The position numbers were made by a program, and so were the translations under genes. DNA of 45,612 bases from an uncultured Lachnospiraceae bacterium. Its GTDB lineage: Bacteria; Bacillota; Clostridia; Lachnospirales; Lachnospiraceae. The notes under the pieces are model-generated. The model was not told the origin of the DNA, did no database searches, and saw nothing but the letters and a program-made list of their open reading frames with translations. Of the stretch, positions 1 to 7,336 are shown piece by piece. The stretch's first letter is position 1, and each line of letters begins with the position of its first letter. The stretch lies in contig CAJUSJ010000028.1 of NCBI GenBank assembly GCA_910588865.1, positions 662 through 46,273 on the forward strand, read 5' to 3'.

Positions 1-144
1 CTCAATATCTGCGATATGACGTTCTCCGTAAAAGACCTTATCGCCTAAATCATTACGGGAAAGCCCAGCTTTTTCTCTCGCTTCTCTGATTGCCAGTCCC
101 AGCGGACGGAAATCAAAGCTGTGCGTGTCTTTCTTTTTCCTCAT
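1..144 (-). CDS. Tn916 Orf9-like helix-turn-helix regulator (partial)
   Basis: The first 48 codons of a gene running off the left edge, starting at the ATG complementary to 142-144. The protein starts MRKKKDTHSFDFRPLG and continues into a helix-turn-helix stretch (GLSRNDLGDKVFYGERHIADIE, split here as GLSRNDLG and DKVFYGERHIADIE). This matches the Orf9-type repressor that lies divergently upstream of orf7 in Tn916-family ICEs; in that family it is thought to repress the mobility genes until they are induced. The minus-strand start is preceded by CAGGTGAT as ribosome binding site. Two perfect dyads (156-180 and 191-207) lie just upstream and could be its own operators. The 3' part is outside the window, so the full length is unknown. 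Confidence 0.8.
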   Translation of the reverse strand, partial: MRKKKDTHSFDFRPLGLAIREAREKAGLSRNDLGDKVFYGERHIADIE

Positions 145-155
145 TTTAAATCACC

Positions 156-207
156 TGTCATGAGTTTATACTTCATGACACATGATTAGAATGTGTTAAA
201 AACACAT
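156..207. promoter_or_regulatory. Two dyad-symmetric operator-like sites upstream of the HTH gene
   Basis: TGTCATGA (156-163) is repeated inverted as TCATGACA (173-180), and ATGTGTT (191-197) is repeated inverted as AACACAT (201-207). Both lie within 65 bases upstream of the minus-strand regulator and ahead of the orf7 leader on the other strand. They are likely binding sites for the regulator, or possibly for another ICE protein. The symmetry is seen directly; the binding is inferred. Confidence 0.45.
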
Positions 208-493
208 ATATCATGCGTTAATAATTCATATCAATGTTACCTTGACGGTAAATAAAAAAAACCGTTCTAGGGTAATATCTTTTTCCATGTTTTTCAATCT
301 GATTAGGACGGTTTTGGATAACCAGAGCTGTCCTTTTCTTTTGCACTTACGGTACAGCTCTGGATAAGGGGGTTGTGCCATGATTGCGTATCAGCGAATA
401 CGCCAGTATTCACAACTGAATAACCGCTTTATAATGGTTATCCAGTCAGCACACCCAAAATATGAGTTAAAAATTCATATCACTTACGTTAGC

Positions 494-536
494 AAAACAG
501 TCTATTGGTACATTCGTATTCTAATAGACTGTTTTT
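494..536 (+). terminator. Strong intrinsic terminator in the ICE leader
   Basis: A perfect 13-base-pair stem, AAAACAGTCTATT with AATAGACTGTTTT, has a 16-base loop and ends in a short T run. It also has an A run on the left side, so it could act in both directions. It lies about 130 bases upstream of the sigma-like gene. Confidence 0.6.
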
Positions 537-667
537 GTTATATCCGAGATTTGCAAATTCTTTTTTGTAAATCTTGGTAGCTGGACACCTCCTTGGGTAG
601 TTGGGGTGCGGAAAGGGGGAAATGAACTTCCGTTCATTTCTACTTCGCACAGAAAGGAGGTGAAACA

Positions 668-1087
668 GTGGAAACATCTTCTTTCAGACAAGCCATTGAA
701 GCACAGTTCGATTGCCTTTCAAAGAAAGTTATCAAACGAGCTGTGATGAAAGGCTACCGTGATATGAAGCGACGTGAAAAACGAGAGTGTTCATTTTCTG
801 ATTTGCCAGATTATCAGCAGGAACGCTTTGGCGAGTGTGATAAATACGAAAGCGACTATACCGTGTTTAATGTGATGGGAATTGAAGTATGGATTGAAAA
901 TGACAAGTTGAGTGAAGCTCTTAAAGCTCTGACCGAGAAGAAGCGAAATATTATTCTGTTGTCCTACTTCATGGATATGGCAGACGGAGAAATCAGCCGT
1001 TTTATCAATATCCCTCGTTCAAACGTCCAGTATCACAGAACAAAGACGCTTGAAACATTGAGGAAATACATGGAGGAACACGAATGA
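668..1087 (+). CDS. Tn916 Orf7-like sigma-70-family regulator
   Basis: A 139-residue protein with a region-4-like C-terminus (about residues 80-135: LSEALKALTEKKRNIILLSY followed by FMDMADGEISRF and a DNA-reading helix SNVQYHRTKTLETLRKY). It matches Tn916 Orf7 in length and layout; Orf7 is needed for transcription of int and xis in that element. It starts at GTG 668, seven bases after AAAGGAGG. Its last codons overlap the start of the next gene by four bases (ATGA), so the two are translationally coupled. No region 2 is seen, so it is a sigma-like regulator and not a full sigma factor. Confidence 0.85.
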   Translation: METSSFRQAIEAQFDCLSKKVIKRAVMKGYRDMKRREKRECSFSDLPDYQQERFGECDKYESDYTVFNVMGIEVWIENDKLSEALKALTEKKRNIILLSYFMDMADGEISRFINIPRSNVQYHRTKTLETLRKYMEEHE

Positions 1088-1317
1088 AGAAACATAAACG
1101 CTTACCTTTTGAGGTTATCGTATCAGCGACAGAGGGCGACCCAGAAGCCATTGCCACAGTGATGAACTTCTACGACGGGTATATCTCAAAGCTCTGTTTG
1201 CGAAAGCTCTATGATGAACACGGAAATGTGTGTATGGTAGTGGACGCTGATTTGAAAAACAGAGTACAGACAGCTTTTCTGGATATGATACTCAATTTTG
1301 AAATCGCAGTAATCTAA
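1084..1317 (+). CDS. Tn916 Orf8-like helix-turn-helix protein
   Basis: A 77-residue protein starting MKKHKRLPFEVIVSATEGDP. It is collinear with Tn916 Orf8 (HTH_16-type small protein), with shared features such as LPFEVI near the start, the middle segment YDEHGNVCMVVD and the end ILNFEI. It overlaps the preceding sigma-like gene by four bases. In Tn916, Orf7 and Orf8 are expressed together and activate the transfer and excision genes. Function here is by family only; identity as Orf8 is quite sure. Confidence 0.85.
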   Translation: MKKHKRLPFEVIVSATEGDPEAIATVMNFYDGYISKLCLRKLYDEHGNVCMVVDADLKNRVQTAFLDMILNFEIAVI

Positions 1318-1704
1318 ATACATACAGGCGGGCGTGGTTCTCTCCCCTTTCCAGCCACACCGCTTGTCATTCTATAAAAGTCAATAGTCCTGCTGTTGGC
1401 TTTTACAGGCTGACAAGCCGTTGCCGTTCTTTGACAAGTGAATAAAGCAGACAGATACGTTTGTGATACAGCGAGCCACGGGGACTGTACGCCATGACCT
1501 TTCCAAAAGGAAGCGAGCGACCCATGCAGTGATCCGAGAGCGACCGTTGGAAAAGTCGCTTTGCCACGACCTGTATTCACAGGATAATGATACGTCCCAA
1601 AGGTGGTTTTGCTCATAGGAATGAGATTGGTTGAGATACCAGCGGAGCTTTTCCAGAGCCGTCTGTCTGCTTACATAAGACACACAGTAAAGGGGGTGCA
1701 TAAC
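1318..1704 (+). other. 387-base gap between orf8 and xis
   Basis: I see no supported gene. Minus-strand open frames of about 100 codons exist here (1314-1616 and 1381-1701), but they overlap each other and lack recognisable domains. Small hairpins occur: CCTGT/ACAGG at about 1571-1584 and TGTCT/AGACA at 1664-1668/1678-1682. The xis promoter probably lies here. Tn916-type ICEs keep a similar spacer between orf8 and xis. Confidence 0.45.
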
Positions 1705-1908
1705 ATGAACAATACTGATGTGCCTATCTGGGAAAAGTACACGCTGACGATTGAGGAAGCGTCAAAATACTTCCGTATCGGGGAAAAGAAACTGCGTAAG
1801 CTGGCAGAGGAAAATCTCGACGCTGGCTGGGTGATAGCGAACGGAAACCGTGTGCAGATTAAGCGAAAACAGTTTGAAAAAATCATTGATACATTGGACG
1901 AAATCTAA
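1705..1908 (+). CDS. xis: Excisionase of the Tn916-family ICE
   Basis: A 67-residue basic protein, exactly the length of Tn916 Xis. It has the winged-helix excisionase pattern: YTLTIEEASKYFRIGEKKLR near residues 12-31, then NGNRVQIKRKQFEKIIDTLDEI at the end. The ATG at 1705 follows AAAGGGGGTG. Longer frames reach upstream to 1603, but they would begin in the untranslated spacer and have no ribosome binding site. Xis bends the ends of the element and steers the integrase toward excision. The integrase gene follows 79 bases downstream, as in Tn916. Confidence 0.9.
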   Translation: MNNTDVPIWEKYTLTIEEASKYFRIGEKKLRKLAEENLDAGWVIANGNRVQIKRKQFEKIIDTLDEI

Positions 1909-1987
1909 TGTCAGCGAGCCGTAGATATGGTATAATAAAGTATAGCGTATCAACGGCTCATTCCTTGACGGAAAGGAGCTTCGCACT

Positions 1988-3184
1988 ATGTCTAATGCAA
2001 AGAGAAAAGACAGCAAGGGACGCAATTTACGACTTGGAGAGAGCCAGAGAAAAGACGGAAGATACGTTTACAAATATACCGATATGTACGGGCAACCACA
2101 GTTTGTCTATGCTTGGAAACTTGTTCCGACAGACAAGACACCTGCTGGGAAACGAGAAGATTTTTCATTGAGGGAAAAGCAGAAAAAGATTAAGAAAGAC
2201 CTCGACGACGGTATCAACACCATAGGCGGGAAAATGACAGTCTGCCAGCTCTATGCAAAGAAGAACAGCCAGAGAAAGAATGTGAAACGCAACACAGAAA
2301 AAGGTCGCCAGTATCTTATGAAAATTCTGGAAAACGACCCTCTGGGTGCAAGGAGCATTGATACGGTGAAGCTATCGGACGGTAAGGAATGGGCTATGCG
2401 AATGTATGAGAATGGCTTTTCCTACAAGACGATTAGCAATTACAAGCGTTCACTGAAAGCGTCATTCTATATGGCGATTGAGGATGACTGTATCAGAAAA
2501 AATCCTTTCAGCTTCAAATTGAGCGACGTTCTGGAAGATAATTCAGAGCCAAAAGTCATTCTCACGCCAGAGCAGGAAGAAAAAATGCTTGCCTTTATGG
2601 AGCGGGATAAGACGTACAGTAAGTATTATGATGAAGTGGTTATTCTTCTGGAAACGGGGCTTCGTATTTCTGAATTTTGCGGTCTGACAATCTATATAGA
2701 TATGACAAACCGTATCATCAATGTAGACCACCAGTTATTGAAAGATACTGAAATCGGCTACTACATTGAAACACCTAAGACCAAAAAAGGAGAACGCCAG
2801 CTTCCAATGACAGAAAGAGCCTATCAAGCCTTTAAGCGAGTGTTACAGAACAGAGGAAAGGCAGAGCCTATCGTTATCAATGGTTACAGCAATTTCCTAT
2901 TCCTAAACCAAAAGGGCTTCCCTAAAGTGGCTGGGAACTACGAAAGTATGTTGCGTGGGCTTGTGAAGAAATACAACAAGACACATAAAGACCAGCTACC
3001 AAACATCACACCACACTCACTCAGACATACCTACTGCACTAACATGGCAAATAAAGGAATGAACCCGAACACCCTGCAATACATCATGGGACATTCAAAC
3101 ATCACCATGACATTAGGGTACTACGCACACGGTACTTTCAATTCAGCGAAAGCAGAACTTGAAAGGCTGGCTCTTGCTTCTTAA
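1988..3184 (+). CDS. int: Tn916-family tyrosine integrase
   Basis: A 398-residue recombinase that integrates and excises the ICE. The N-terminal arm-binding domain (GESQRKDGRYVYKYTDMYG, residues 17-35) is the three-stranded-sheet DNA-binding domain of Tn916 Int, which reads GESQRKDGRYLYKYIDSFG. The core-binding segment follows, around residues 80-170. The catalytic residues are all visible: R226 in GLRISEF, H343 and R346 in HSLRHTYC, H369 in MGHSNITMT and the nucleophile Y379 in LGYYAH. The length is close to the 405 of Tn916 Int, so the gene looks intact and functional. GGAAAGGAGC precedes the start. It is the last gene before the ICE end. Confidence 0.93.
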   Translation: MSNAKRKDSKGRNLRLGESQRKDGRYVYKYTDMYGQPQFVYAWKLVPTDKTPAGKREDFSLREKQKKIKKDLDDGINTIGGKMTVCQLYAKKNSQRKNVKRNTEKGRQYLMKILENDPLGARSIDTVKLSDGKEWAMRMYENGFSYKTISNYKRSLKASFYMAIEDDCIRKNPFSFKLSDVLEDNSEPKVILTPEQEEKMLAFMERDKTYSKYYDEVVILLETGLRISEFCGLTIYIDMTNRIINVDHQLLKDTEIGYYIETPKTKKGERQLPMTERAYQAFKRVLQNRGKAEPIVINGYSNFLFLNQKGFPKVAGNYESMLRGLVKKYNKTHKDQLPNITPHSLRHTYCTNMANKGMNPNTLQYIMGHSNITMTLGYYAHGTFNSAKAELERLALAS

Positions 3185-3532
3185 ATCGGGGATTGTACTA
3201 CTCATTTACTACTTTTGGTTGCATTTTCATGCTGGTAAATGCCAGCTTATGCAGAGTATCTTCCAAACGGAAAATGCCGATAAAGCCCTAAAATACAGGC
3301 TATACCGACATTTACCAGCTTATGAAAAGATAATCAGAAATTTAGTGAGTTTTTCCAATAAAAACGCTTTTTCCCGCTGAGAGTACTATTCAATACTATT
3401 TGGCTGATGCGATTCTGTCCTTAACATAATAATCCTTTTTGCCCCAATAATATGAAAAATGGCAGCTCCTGTCTGGAAAATCCCATAAAAGGATGGTATA
3501 CTTAGGCAAAAACTAATAAAGAGGACAAGATT
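3185..3532. other. ICE right end and chromosome junction
   Basis: There is no gene in these 348 bases. TGGTAAATG (about 3233-3241) recurs inverted as CATTTACCA (about 3310-3318), and CCAGCTTATG occurs twice in direct orientation (about 3243 and 3317); these could be integrase arm sites. An imperfect direct repeat links 3195-3218 and 3383-3403. Composition changes from A+T-rich to G+C-rich after about 3.4 kb, so the end of the ICE most likely lies between 3330 and 3470. The exact base cannot be read from one side. Confidence 0.55.
3474..3502 (+). promoter_or_regulatory. Likely promoter of the heptose/glycan operon
   Basis: TGGAAA (3474-3479) and TATACT (3497-3502) are separated by 17 bases and lie 30 bases upstream of hddC. 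The -10 is good; the -35 matches four of six positions. It sits on the chromosomal side of the ICE end, so the operon seems to have kept its own promoter. Confidence 0.5.
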
Positions 3533-4240
3533 ATGGAGGCAATATTACTGGCAGGAGGCCTTGGAACCAGGCTGCGAAGTGTGGTCAGCGACCGCCCAAA
3601 ACCAATGGCCCTGATCCAGGGCAGGCCCTTTATGGAATATGTGATCCGGGAACTGGCGCTCCAGGGCATTGATCAGATCATCTTCGCGGTGGGATATAAA
3701 GGTTCCATGGTGGAAGAATATTTTGGAGACGGAAGAGCTTTTGGCATAAAGGCTTCCTACGCCTACGAGGAGACTCTCCTTGGAACAGCGGGGGCCATAA
3801 AGAACGGGGCCCGGTACATGGAGGGGGAGCAGGTTCTGGTGCTGAACGCGGACACCTTCTACAGGCTGGACTATGGCCGTCTGAGGGCTCAGAAGGAGGA
3901 GCAGGAACTGGACATGGCCCTGGTGCTGCGCCAGGTGGAGGACGTGTCCCGGTATGGGCAGGCAGTGCTCACCGGCGGCAGGCTTATGGGGTTTAACGAA
4001 AAGACCAGGGATCCAAAGCCCGGGACCATCAACGGCGGGGTATACCTGATGACAAGGGAACTGATCAGACAGATCCCCGATGGAAAGGTCTCCCTGGAAA
4101 ATGACATGATCCCCAAATGGCTTTTGGAAGGCCGGAGGCTGGGCGGCTTTGTCAATGACGGGTATTTTATTGATATCGGCGTACCAGACGACTACTACCG
4201 TTTTATGGAGGATGTGGAGAAAGGAGTTCTTACATGGTAA
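3533..4240 (+). CDS. hddC: D-glycero-alpha-D-manno-heptose 1-phosphate guanylyltransferase
   Basis: A 235-residue nucleotidyltransferase. It would join GTP to D-glycero-alpha-D-manno-heptose 1-phosphate, giving the GDP-heptose used by surface glycan transferases. The N-terminus has the nucleotide-binding loop LLAGGLGTRLRSVVSDRPKPM (residues 5-25, given in parts: LLAGGLGTRL and RPKPM). A conserved LNADTFYRLD metal-binding region follows near residue 104, and NGGVYLM near 165. It is followed by hddA, gmhB and gmhA, and this context sets the substrate: the fold alone would also fit a mannose 1-phosphate guanylyltransferase. It overlaps hddA by seven bases. Confidence 0.85.
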   Translation: MEAILLAGGLGTRLRSVVSDRPKPMALIQGRPFMEYVIRELALQGIDQIIFAVGYKGSMVEEYFGDGRAFGIKASYAYEETLLGTAGAIKNGARYMEGEQVLVLNADTFYRLDYGRLRAQKEEQELDMALVLRQVEDVSRYGQAVLTGGRLMGFNEKTRDPKPGTINGGVYLMTRELIRQIPDGKVSLENDMIPKWLLEGRRLGGFVNDGYFIDIGVPDDYYRFMEDVEKGVLTW

Positions 4241-5304
4241 TCAGAGGAAGAGCGCCGCTGCGCATAAGCTTCGGCGGCGGAGGCACTGACGTGGCCCCTT
4301 TCTGCGAGGAGCAGGGGGGAGCCATCATAGGAAGCACGATCAACAAATACGCGTACTGTTCCATTGTCCCCAGGGAAGACGACCAGATCATTGTCCACTC
4401 CCTGGATTTTGACATGACAGTCAAATACAATGCCAGGGAGAATTATGTCTATGACGGCAGGCTGGACTTAGTGACAGCAGCCTTAAAGGCCATGGAGATC
4501 CACCAGGGCTGCGAGGTGTATCTCCAGTGCGACGCGCCGCCGGGATCCGGGCTTGGCACCTCATCCACGGTGATGGTGGCCCTTTTGTCCGCCATGGCAA
4601 AGTGGAAGGGCGCGGAAATGGATGGATACGCCCTGGCGGATCTGGCCTACCAGGTGGAGAGGCTGGACCTGAAGATTGACGGAGGATATCAGGATCAGTA
4701 CGCCTCCACCTTCGGAGGATTTAATTTCATTGAATTTCACGGGAGAAACAATGTTGTGGTGAATCCTCTGCGCATAAAAAAGGATGTGATCCACGAGCTG
4801 CAGTACAATCTGCTTCTGTGCTACACGGGAAAGATCCATGTGTCGGCCAATATCATCAAGGATCAGGTGAGCAACTATAAAAAGAAGGACCCATTTGACG
4901 CCATGCGGGAGGTGAAGGCCCTGGCTTATGCCATGAAGGATGAGCTTTTAAAAGGGAATCTCCACAGCTTTGGACGGCTTCTGGACTATGGCTGGCAGAG
5001 CAAGAAGAGGATGAGCAGCAAGATCACCAACCCTCAGATCGATGAGCTTTACGAGGAAGCGCTGAAGGCCGGGGCCCTGGGAGGAAAGCTCTTGGGAGCC
5101 GGCGGCGGCGGTTATCTTCTGATGTACTGCCCTTACAATGTGAAACACAGGGTGGCGGCCCGGATGGAGGCCGCGGGGGGGCAGCCGGCGGACTGGAACT
5201 TCGAACTGAGGGGAGCCCAGGTGTGGACGGCGGACAAAAACAGGTGGAATTATGACACTGTGAAGGTCCACATGCCTGAGGGCGAATATCAATTTGATTT
5301 GTAG
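4234..5304 (+). CDS. hddA: D-glycero-alpha-D-manno-heptose 7-phosphate kinase (GHMP family)
   Basis: A 356-residue GHMP kinase. It phosphorylates heptose 7-phosphate at C1 to give the alpha 1,7-bisphosphate. All three GHMP motifs are present: the N-terminal APLRISFGGGGTDVAPF (residues 6-22), the ATP loop PPGSGLGTSSTVMVALLSAM near residue 100, and the C-terminal GGKLLGAGGGGYLL near residue 288. HddA-type kinases are the alpha-anomer enzymes of GDP-heptose synthesis and differ from the bifunctional HldE that makes ADP-beta-heptose. The start ATG overlaps the end of hddC, which implies translational coupling. Confidence 0.88.
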   Translation: MVIRGRAPLRISFGGGGTDVAPFCEEQGGAIIGSTINKYAYCSIVPREDDQIIVHSLDFDMTVKYNARENYVYDGRLDLVTAALKAMEIHQGCEVYLQCDAPPGSGLGTSSTVMVALLSAMAKWKGAEMDGYALADLAYQVERLDLKIDGGYQDQYASTFGGFNFIEFHGRNNVVVNPLRIKKDVIHELQYNLLLCYTGKIHVSANIIKDQVSNYKKKDPFDAMREVKALAYAMKDELLKGNLHSFGRLLDYGWQSKKRMSSKITNPQIDELYEEALKAGALGGKLLGAGGGGYLLMYCPYNVKHRVAARMEAAGGQPADWNFELRGAQVWTADKNRWNYDTVKVHMPEGEYQFDL

Positions 5305-5316
5305 GGAAGAGAAGAC

Positions 5317-5904
5317 ATGGACAAGATGGTTTTTTTGGACAGGGACGGCACCATCAATGAAGAGGTGGAATACCTCTGCCGTCCTGAGGATTTAAAGCTT
5401 CTTCCCACAGTGCCCCAGGCTATCCGCCTCCTTAGAGAAGAGGGCTTTAAGATCGCGGTGGTGACCAACCAGGCGGGGATCGCCAGGGGCTATTACACGG
5501 TGGAGGACATGAAAACCCTGCACGAATACCTAAACCGCTGTCTGGAGAAGGACGGCGCTTTGGTGGATCGTTTTTATTACTGCCCCCATCACCCAAAACA
5601 CGGTATGGGCCAGTACAAGAAGGCGTGCCGGTGCAGAAAACCGGGAACCGGGATGTTTGAGATGGCCCAGGAGGAATATGACATTGACAAGAGCCGCTCC
5701 TTTATGATAGGCGACAAGCGCATCGATGTGGAGGCGGGACACAATTACGGAGTCAGGAGCATCCTGGTGAGCACTGGTTATGGGAAAATGGAGCGGGAGA
5801 AGAGCAGAATGGAGGGAGAGAAGCCGTTTTATGATTTTTACGCGGAAACTCTTATGGACGCGGCAGAATTTATTGTCAGAAAGGAAAGGGAACAACATGG
5901 ATGA
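5317..5904 (+). CDS. gmhB: D-glycero-D-manno-heptose 1,7-bisphosphate 7-phosphatase
   Basis: A 195-residue HAD-family phosphatase that removes the C7 phosphate from heptose 1,7-bisphosphate. The catalytic motif FLDRDGTINEE is at residues 6-16, motif II is TNQAGIARG near residue 52, and motif IV is MIGDKRIDVEAG near 130. The GmhB zinc loop is present as CPHHPKHG and CRCRKPG, around residues 89-110. It begins 12 bases after hddA and overlaps gmhA by eight bases. Whether it prefers the alpha or the beta anomer cannot be read from the sequence; the neighbouring hddA and hddC imply alpha. Confidence 0.9.
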   Translation: MDKMVFLDRDGTINEEVEYLCRPEDLKLLPTVPQAIRLLREEGFKIAVVTNQAGIARGYYTVEDMKTLHEYLNRCLEKDGALVDRFYYCPHHPKHGMGQYKKACRCRKPGTGMFEMAQEEYDIDKSRSFMIGDKRIDVEAGHNYGVRSILVSTGYGKMEREKSRMEGEKPFYDFYAETLMDAAEFIVRKEREQHG

Positions 5905-6532
5905 GATGATCTATCTTGATGAGCTGGTCAGCCGCTATCCGGCGCTGGAGCAGGTGAAGGATTCTGTAAAGGAGGTTTACCAGATACTGAGGGACTGTTT
6001 TGCCTCCGGCCATAAGCTTCTTGTGGCAGGCAACGGGGGAAGCGGCGCGGACTCGGAACATATTGTGGGGGAATTGATGAAGGGCTTTGTAAAGAAGCGC
6101 CCGGTTTCCGGGGAAATGGCCAGGAAGCTGGAGGAGATGGATCCGGAGGCGGGGAAGGCCCTGGCGGGAAAGCTTCAGGGAGGACTGCCCTCTATCGCTC
6201 TCACAGGCCATCCCGGGCTTTCCACAGCGTTTTTAAATGACGTGGACGGCCTTATGGTGTACGCTCAGCAGATCTACGGCTACGGTCAGGAGGGGGACGT
6301 GTTTTTAGGCATATCCACCTCAGGCAACGCGGCCAACATCCACTACGGAACCGTGGCCGCCAGAGCGCTGGGTATGAAGGTGGTGGGCCTTACGGGAAAG
6401 GACGGGGGAAAGCTGGCACAGTACGCGGACAAGGCCATCATTGTTCCGGAGCAGGAGACCTACAAGATCCAGGAACTCCATCTGCCCATTTACCATACCC
6501 TGTGCCTGATGCTGGAGGAGCATTTTTTCTGA
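5897..6532 (+). CDS. gmhA: Phosphoheptose isomerase
   Basis: A 211-residue SIS-domain isomerase that converts sedoheptulose 7-phosphate to D-glycero-D-manno-heptose 7-phosphate, the first step of the pathway. The phosphosugar-binding loops are visible: AGNGGSGADSEHIVGELMKG near residues 43-62 and LGISTSGNAANI near 136. The start at 5897 is chosen because it lies at the gmhB end in the usual overlapping arrangement; a longer frame reaches 5780 but would run through the gmhB coding region. An insertion between the two SIS loops (residues 63-100, rich in Lys and Glu) makes it slightly longer than the common 190-200 residues. Confidence 0.9.
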   Translation: MDEMIYLDELVSRYPALEQVKDSVKEVYQILRDCFASGHKLLVAGNGGSGADSEHIVGELMKGFVKKRPVSGEMARKLEEMDPEAGKALAGKLQGGLPSIALTGHPGLSTAFLNDVDGLMVYAQQIYGYGQEGDVFLGISTSGNAANIHYGTVAARALGMKVVGLTGKDGGKLAQYADKAIIVPEQETYKIQELHLPIYHTLCLMLEEHFF

Positions 6533-6533
6533 T

Positions 6534-7316
6534 ATGGAATTTCACACATTTGTCATCTGCGCTTACGGCCAGTCTCCTTATCTGGAGGCGTGTATCCGGT
6601 CGCTGAAGGCCCAGACCGCGGCCACGAATATCATCTGCGCCACCTCCACCCCCAGCCCGTGGCTGGAGGAGGTACTTGAGCGCCATAAGATCCCTCTTTT
6701 TGTCCGACAAGGGGAAAAGGGCATTGGAAATGACTGGAACTTCGGGCTGGACAGCGGTCAGGCCAGGTTTGTGACCATTGCCCACCAGGATGATCTGTAC
6801 AACCGTCATTATGTGGAGGAGCTGCGCCGGGCTGCCGCGAGGTGGCCGGACATGACCGTGTTCATGAGCGACGGCATTCTCATCCGGGACGGCAGACTGT
6901 CATGGGGAGGAGCGGTGGAACTTGTAAAGAAGGTGCTGCGTCTTCCCTGGAGAGTTCCCGGCCTCTGCCATCTGCCATGGGTGAAAAAGGCGGGGCTGAT
7001 CTTTGGCAATCCCGTGATGTGTCCTTCCTGCTGCTACAGAAAGGATCAGATGCCCCGGCCTTTATTTTCCACAGAGTATGATTTTGTTCTGGACTGGGAA
7101 TGTATGAGAAGGCTTGCCTGCGGACCCGGCAGGTTTATCTGCGTGGAGAAGCCTCTTTTGTACTACCGGATCCACGATGAAGCCGCCACCAAGGCCTGTA
7201 TGGAGGATCACCGCAGGGAGCGGGAGGAGCGCCGGATATTCCAGGACATATGGCCGGGGTGGCTTGCGGGCCTGCTCATGAAGCTGTACGGTCAGGCCGG
7301 AAAGAATTACCAATGA
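6534..7316 (+). CDS. Family 2 glycosyltransferase
   Basis: A 260-residue cytosolic glycosyltransferase of the GT-A fold. The N-terminus TFVICAYGQSPYLEACIRSL (residues 4-23) is the nucleotide-binding start of GT2 enzymes. IGNDWNFGLDSGQARFVTIA leads to a HQDD metal site near residue 85, where most relatives have DxD. The C-terminus has the D-W-E base region (VLDWECMRRL) and YYRIHDEA. It starts one base after the gmhA stop. Donor and acceptor are unknown; GDP-heptose is a reasonable guess from position. No membrane segments are seen. Confidence 0.8.
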   Translation: MEFHTFVICAYGQSPYLEACIRSLKAQTAATNIICATSTPSPWLEEVLERHKIPLFVRQGEKGIGNDWNFGLDSGQARFVTIAHQDDLYNRHYVEELRRAAARWPDMTVFMSDGILIRDGRLSWGGAVELVKKVLRLPWRVPGLCHLPWVKKAGLIFGNPVMCPSCCYRKDQMPRPLFSTEYDFVLDWECMRRLACGPGRFICVEKPLLYYRIHDEAATKACMEDHRREREERRIFQDIWPGWLAGLLMKLYGQAGKNYQ

Positions 7317-7336
7317 AAGCTGGAGGAAGTAGTGGA

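Larger units (their letters stand above)
145..667 (+). promoter_or_regulatory. 523-base ICE leader before the sigma-like gene, with stacked hairpins
   Basis: There is no convincing gene here. The stretch holds four consecutive inverted repeats. CCAGAGCTGT (322-331) pairs with ACAGCTCTGG (354-363). A perfect 13-base stem lies at 494-506/523-535. A second stem, with one G-U pair, lies at 547-557/564-574. GAAATGAA (619-626) pairs with TTCATTTC (633-640) inside GTGCG/CGCAC (606-610/646-650). The last ends just before the AAAGGAGG ribosome binding site (653-660) of the next gene. In Tn916 the region upstream of orf7 is where transcription is controlled, so this is probably a termination/antitermination leader (inference). 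Confidence 0.6.

Noticed and set aside
380..580. A 66-codon plus-strand open frame in the ICE leader
   Set aside because: No ribosome binding site, no recognised domain, and it runs through the perfect 13-base-pair terminator at 494-535.
1314..1701. Minus-strand open frames of 100 and 106 codons between orf8 and xis
   Set aside because: They overlap each other in different frames, have no visible domain and lack clear ribosome binding sites; probably chance frames in a spacer.
3159..3380. A 73-codon frame across the end of the integrase and ICE end
   Set aside because: It starts inside int out of frame and continues over the repeats at the ICE end, with no homology.
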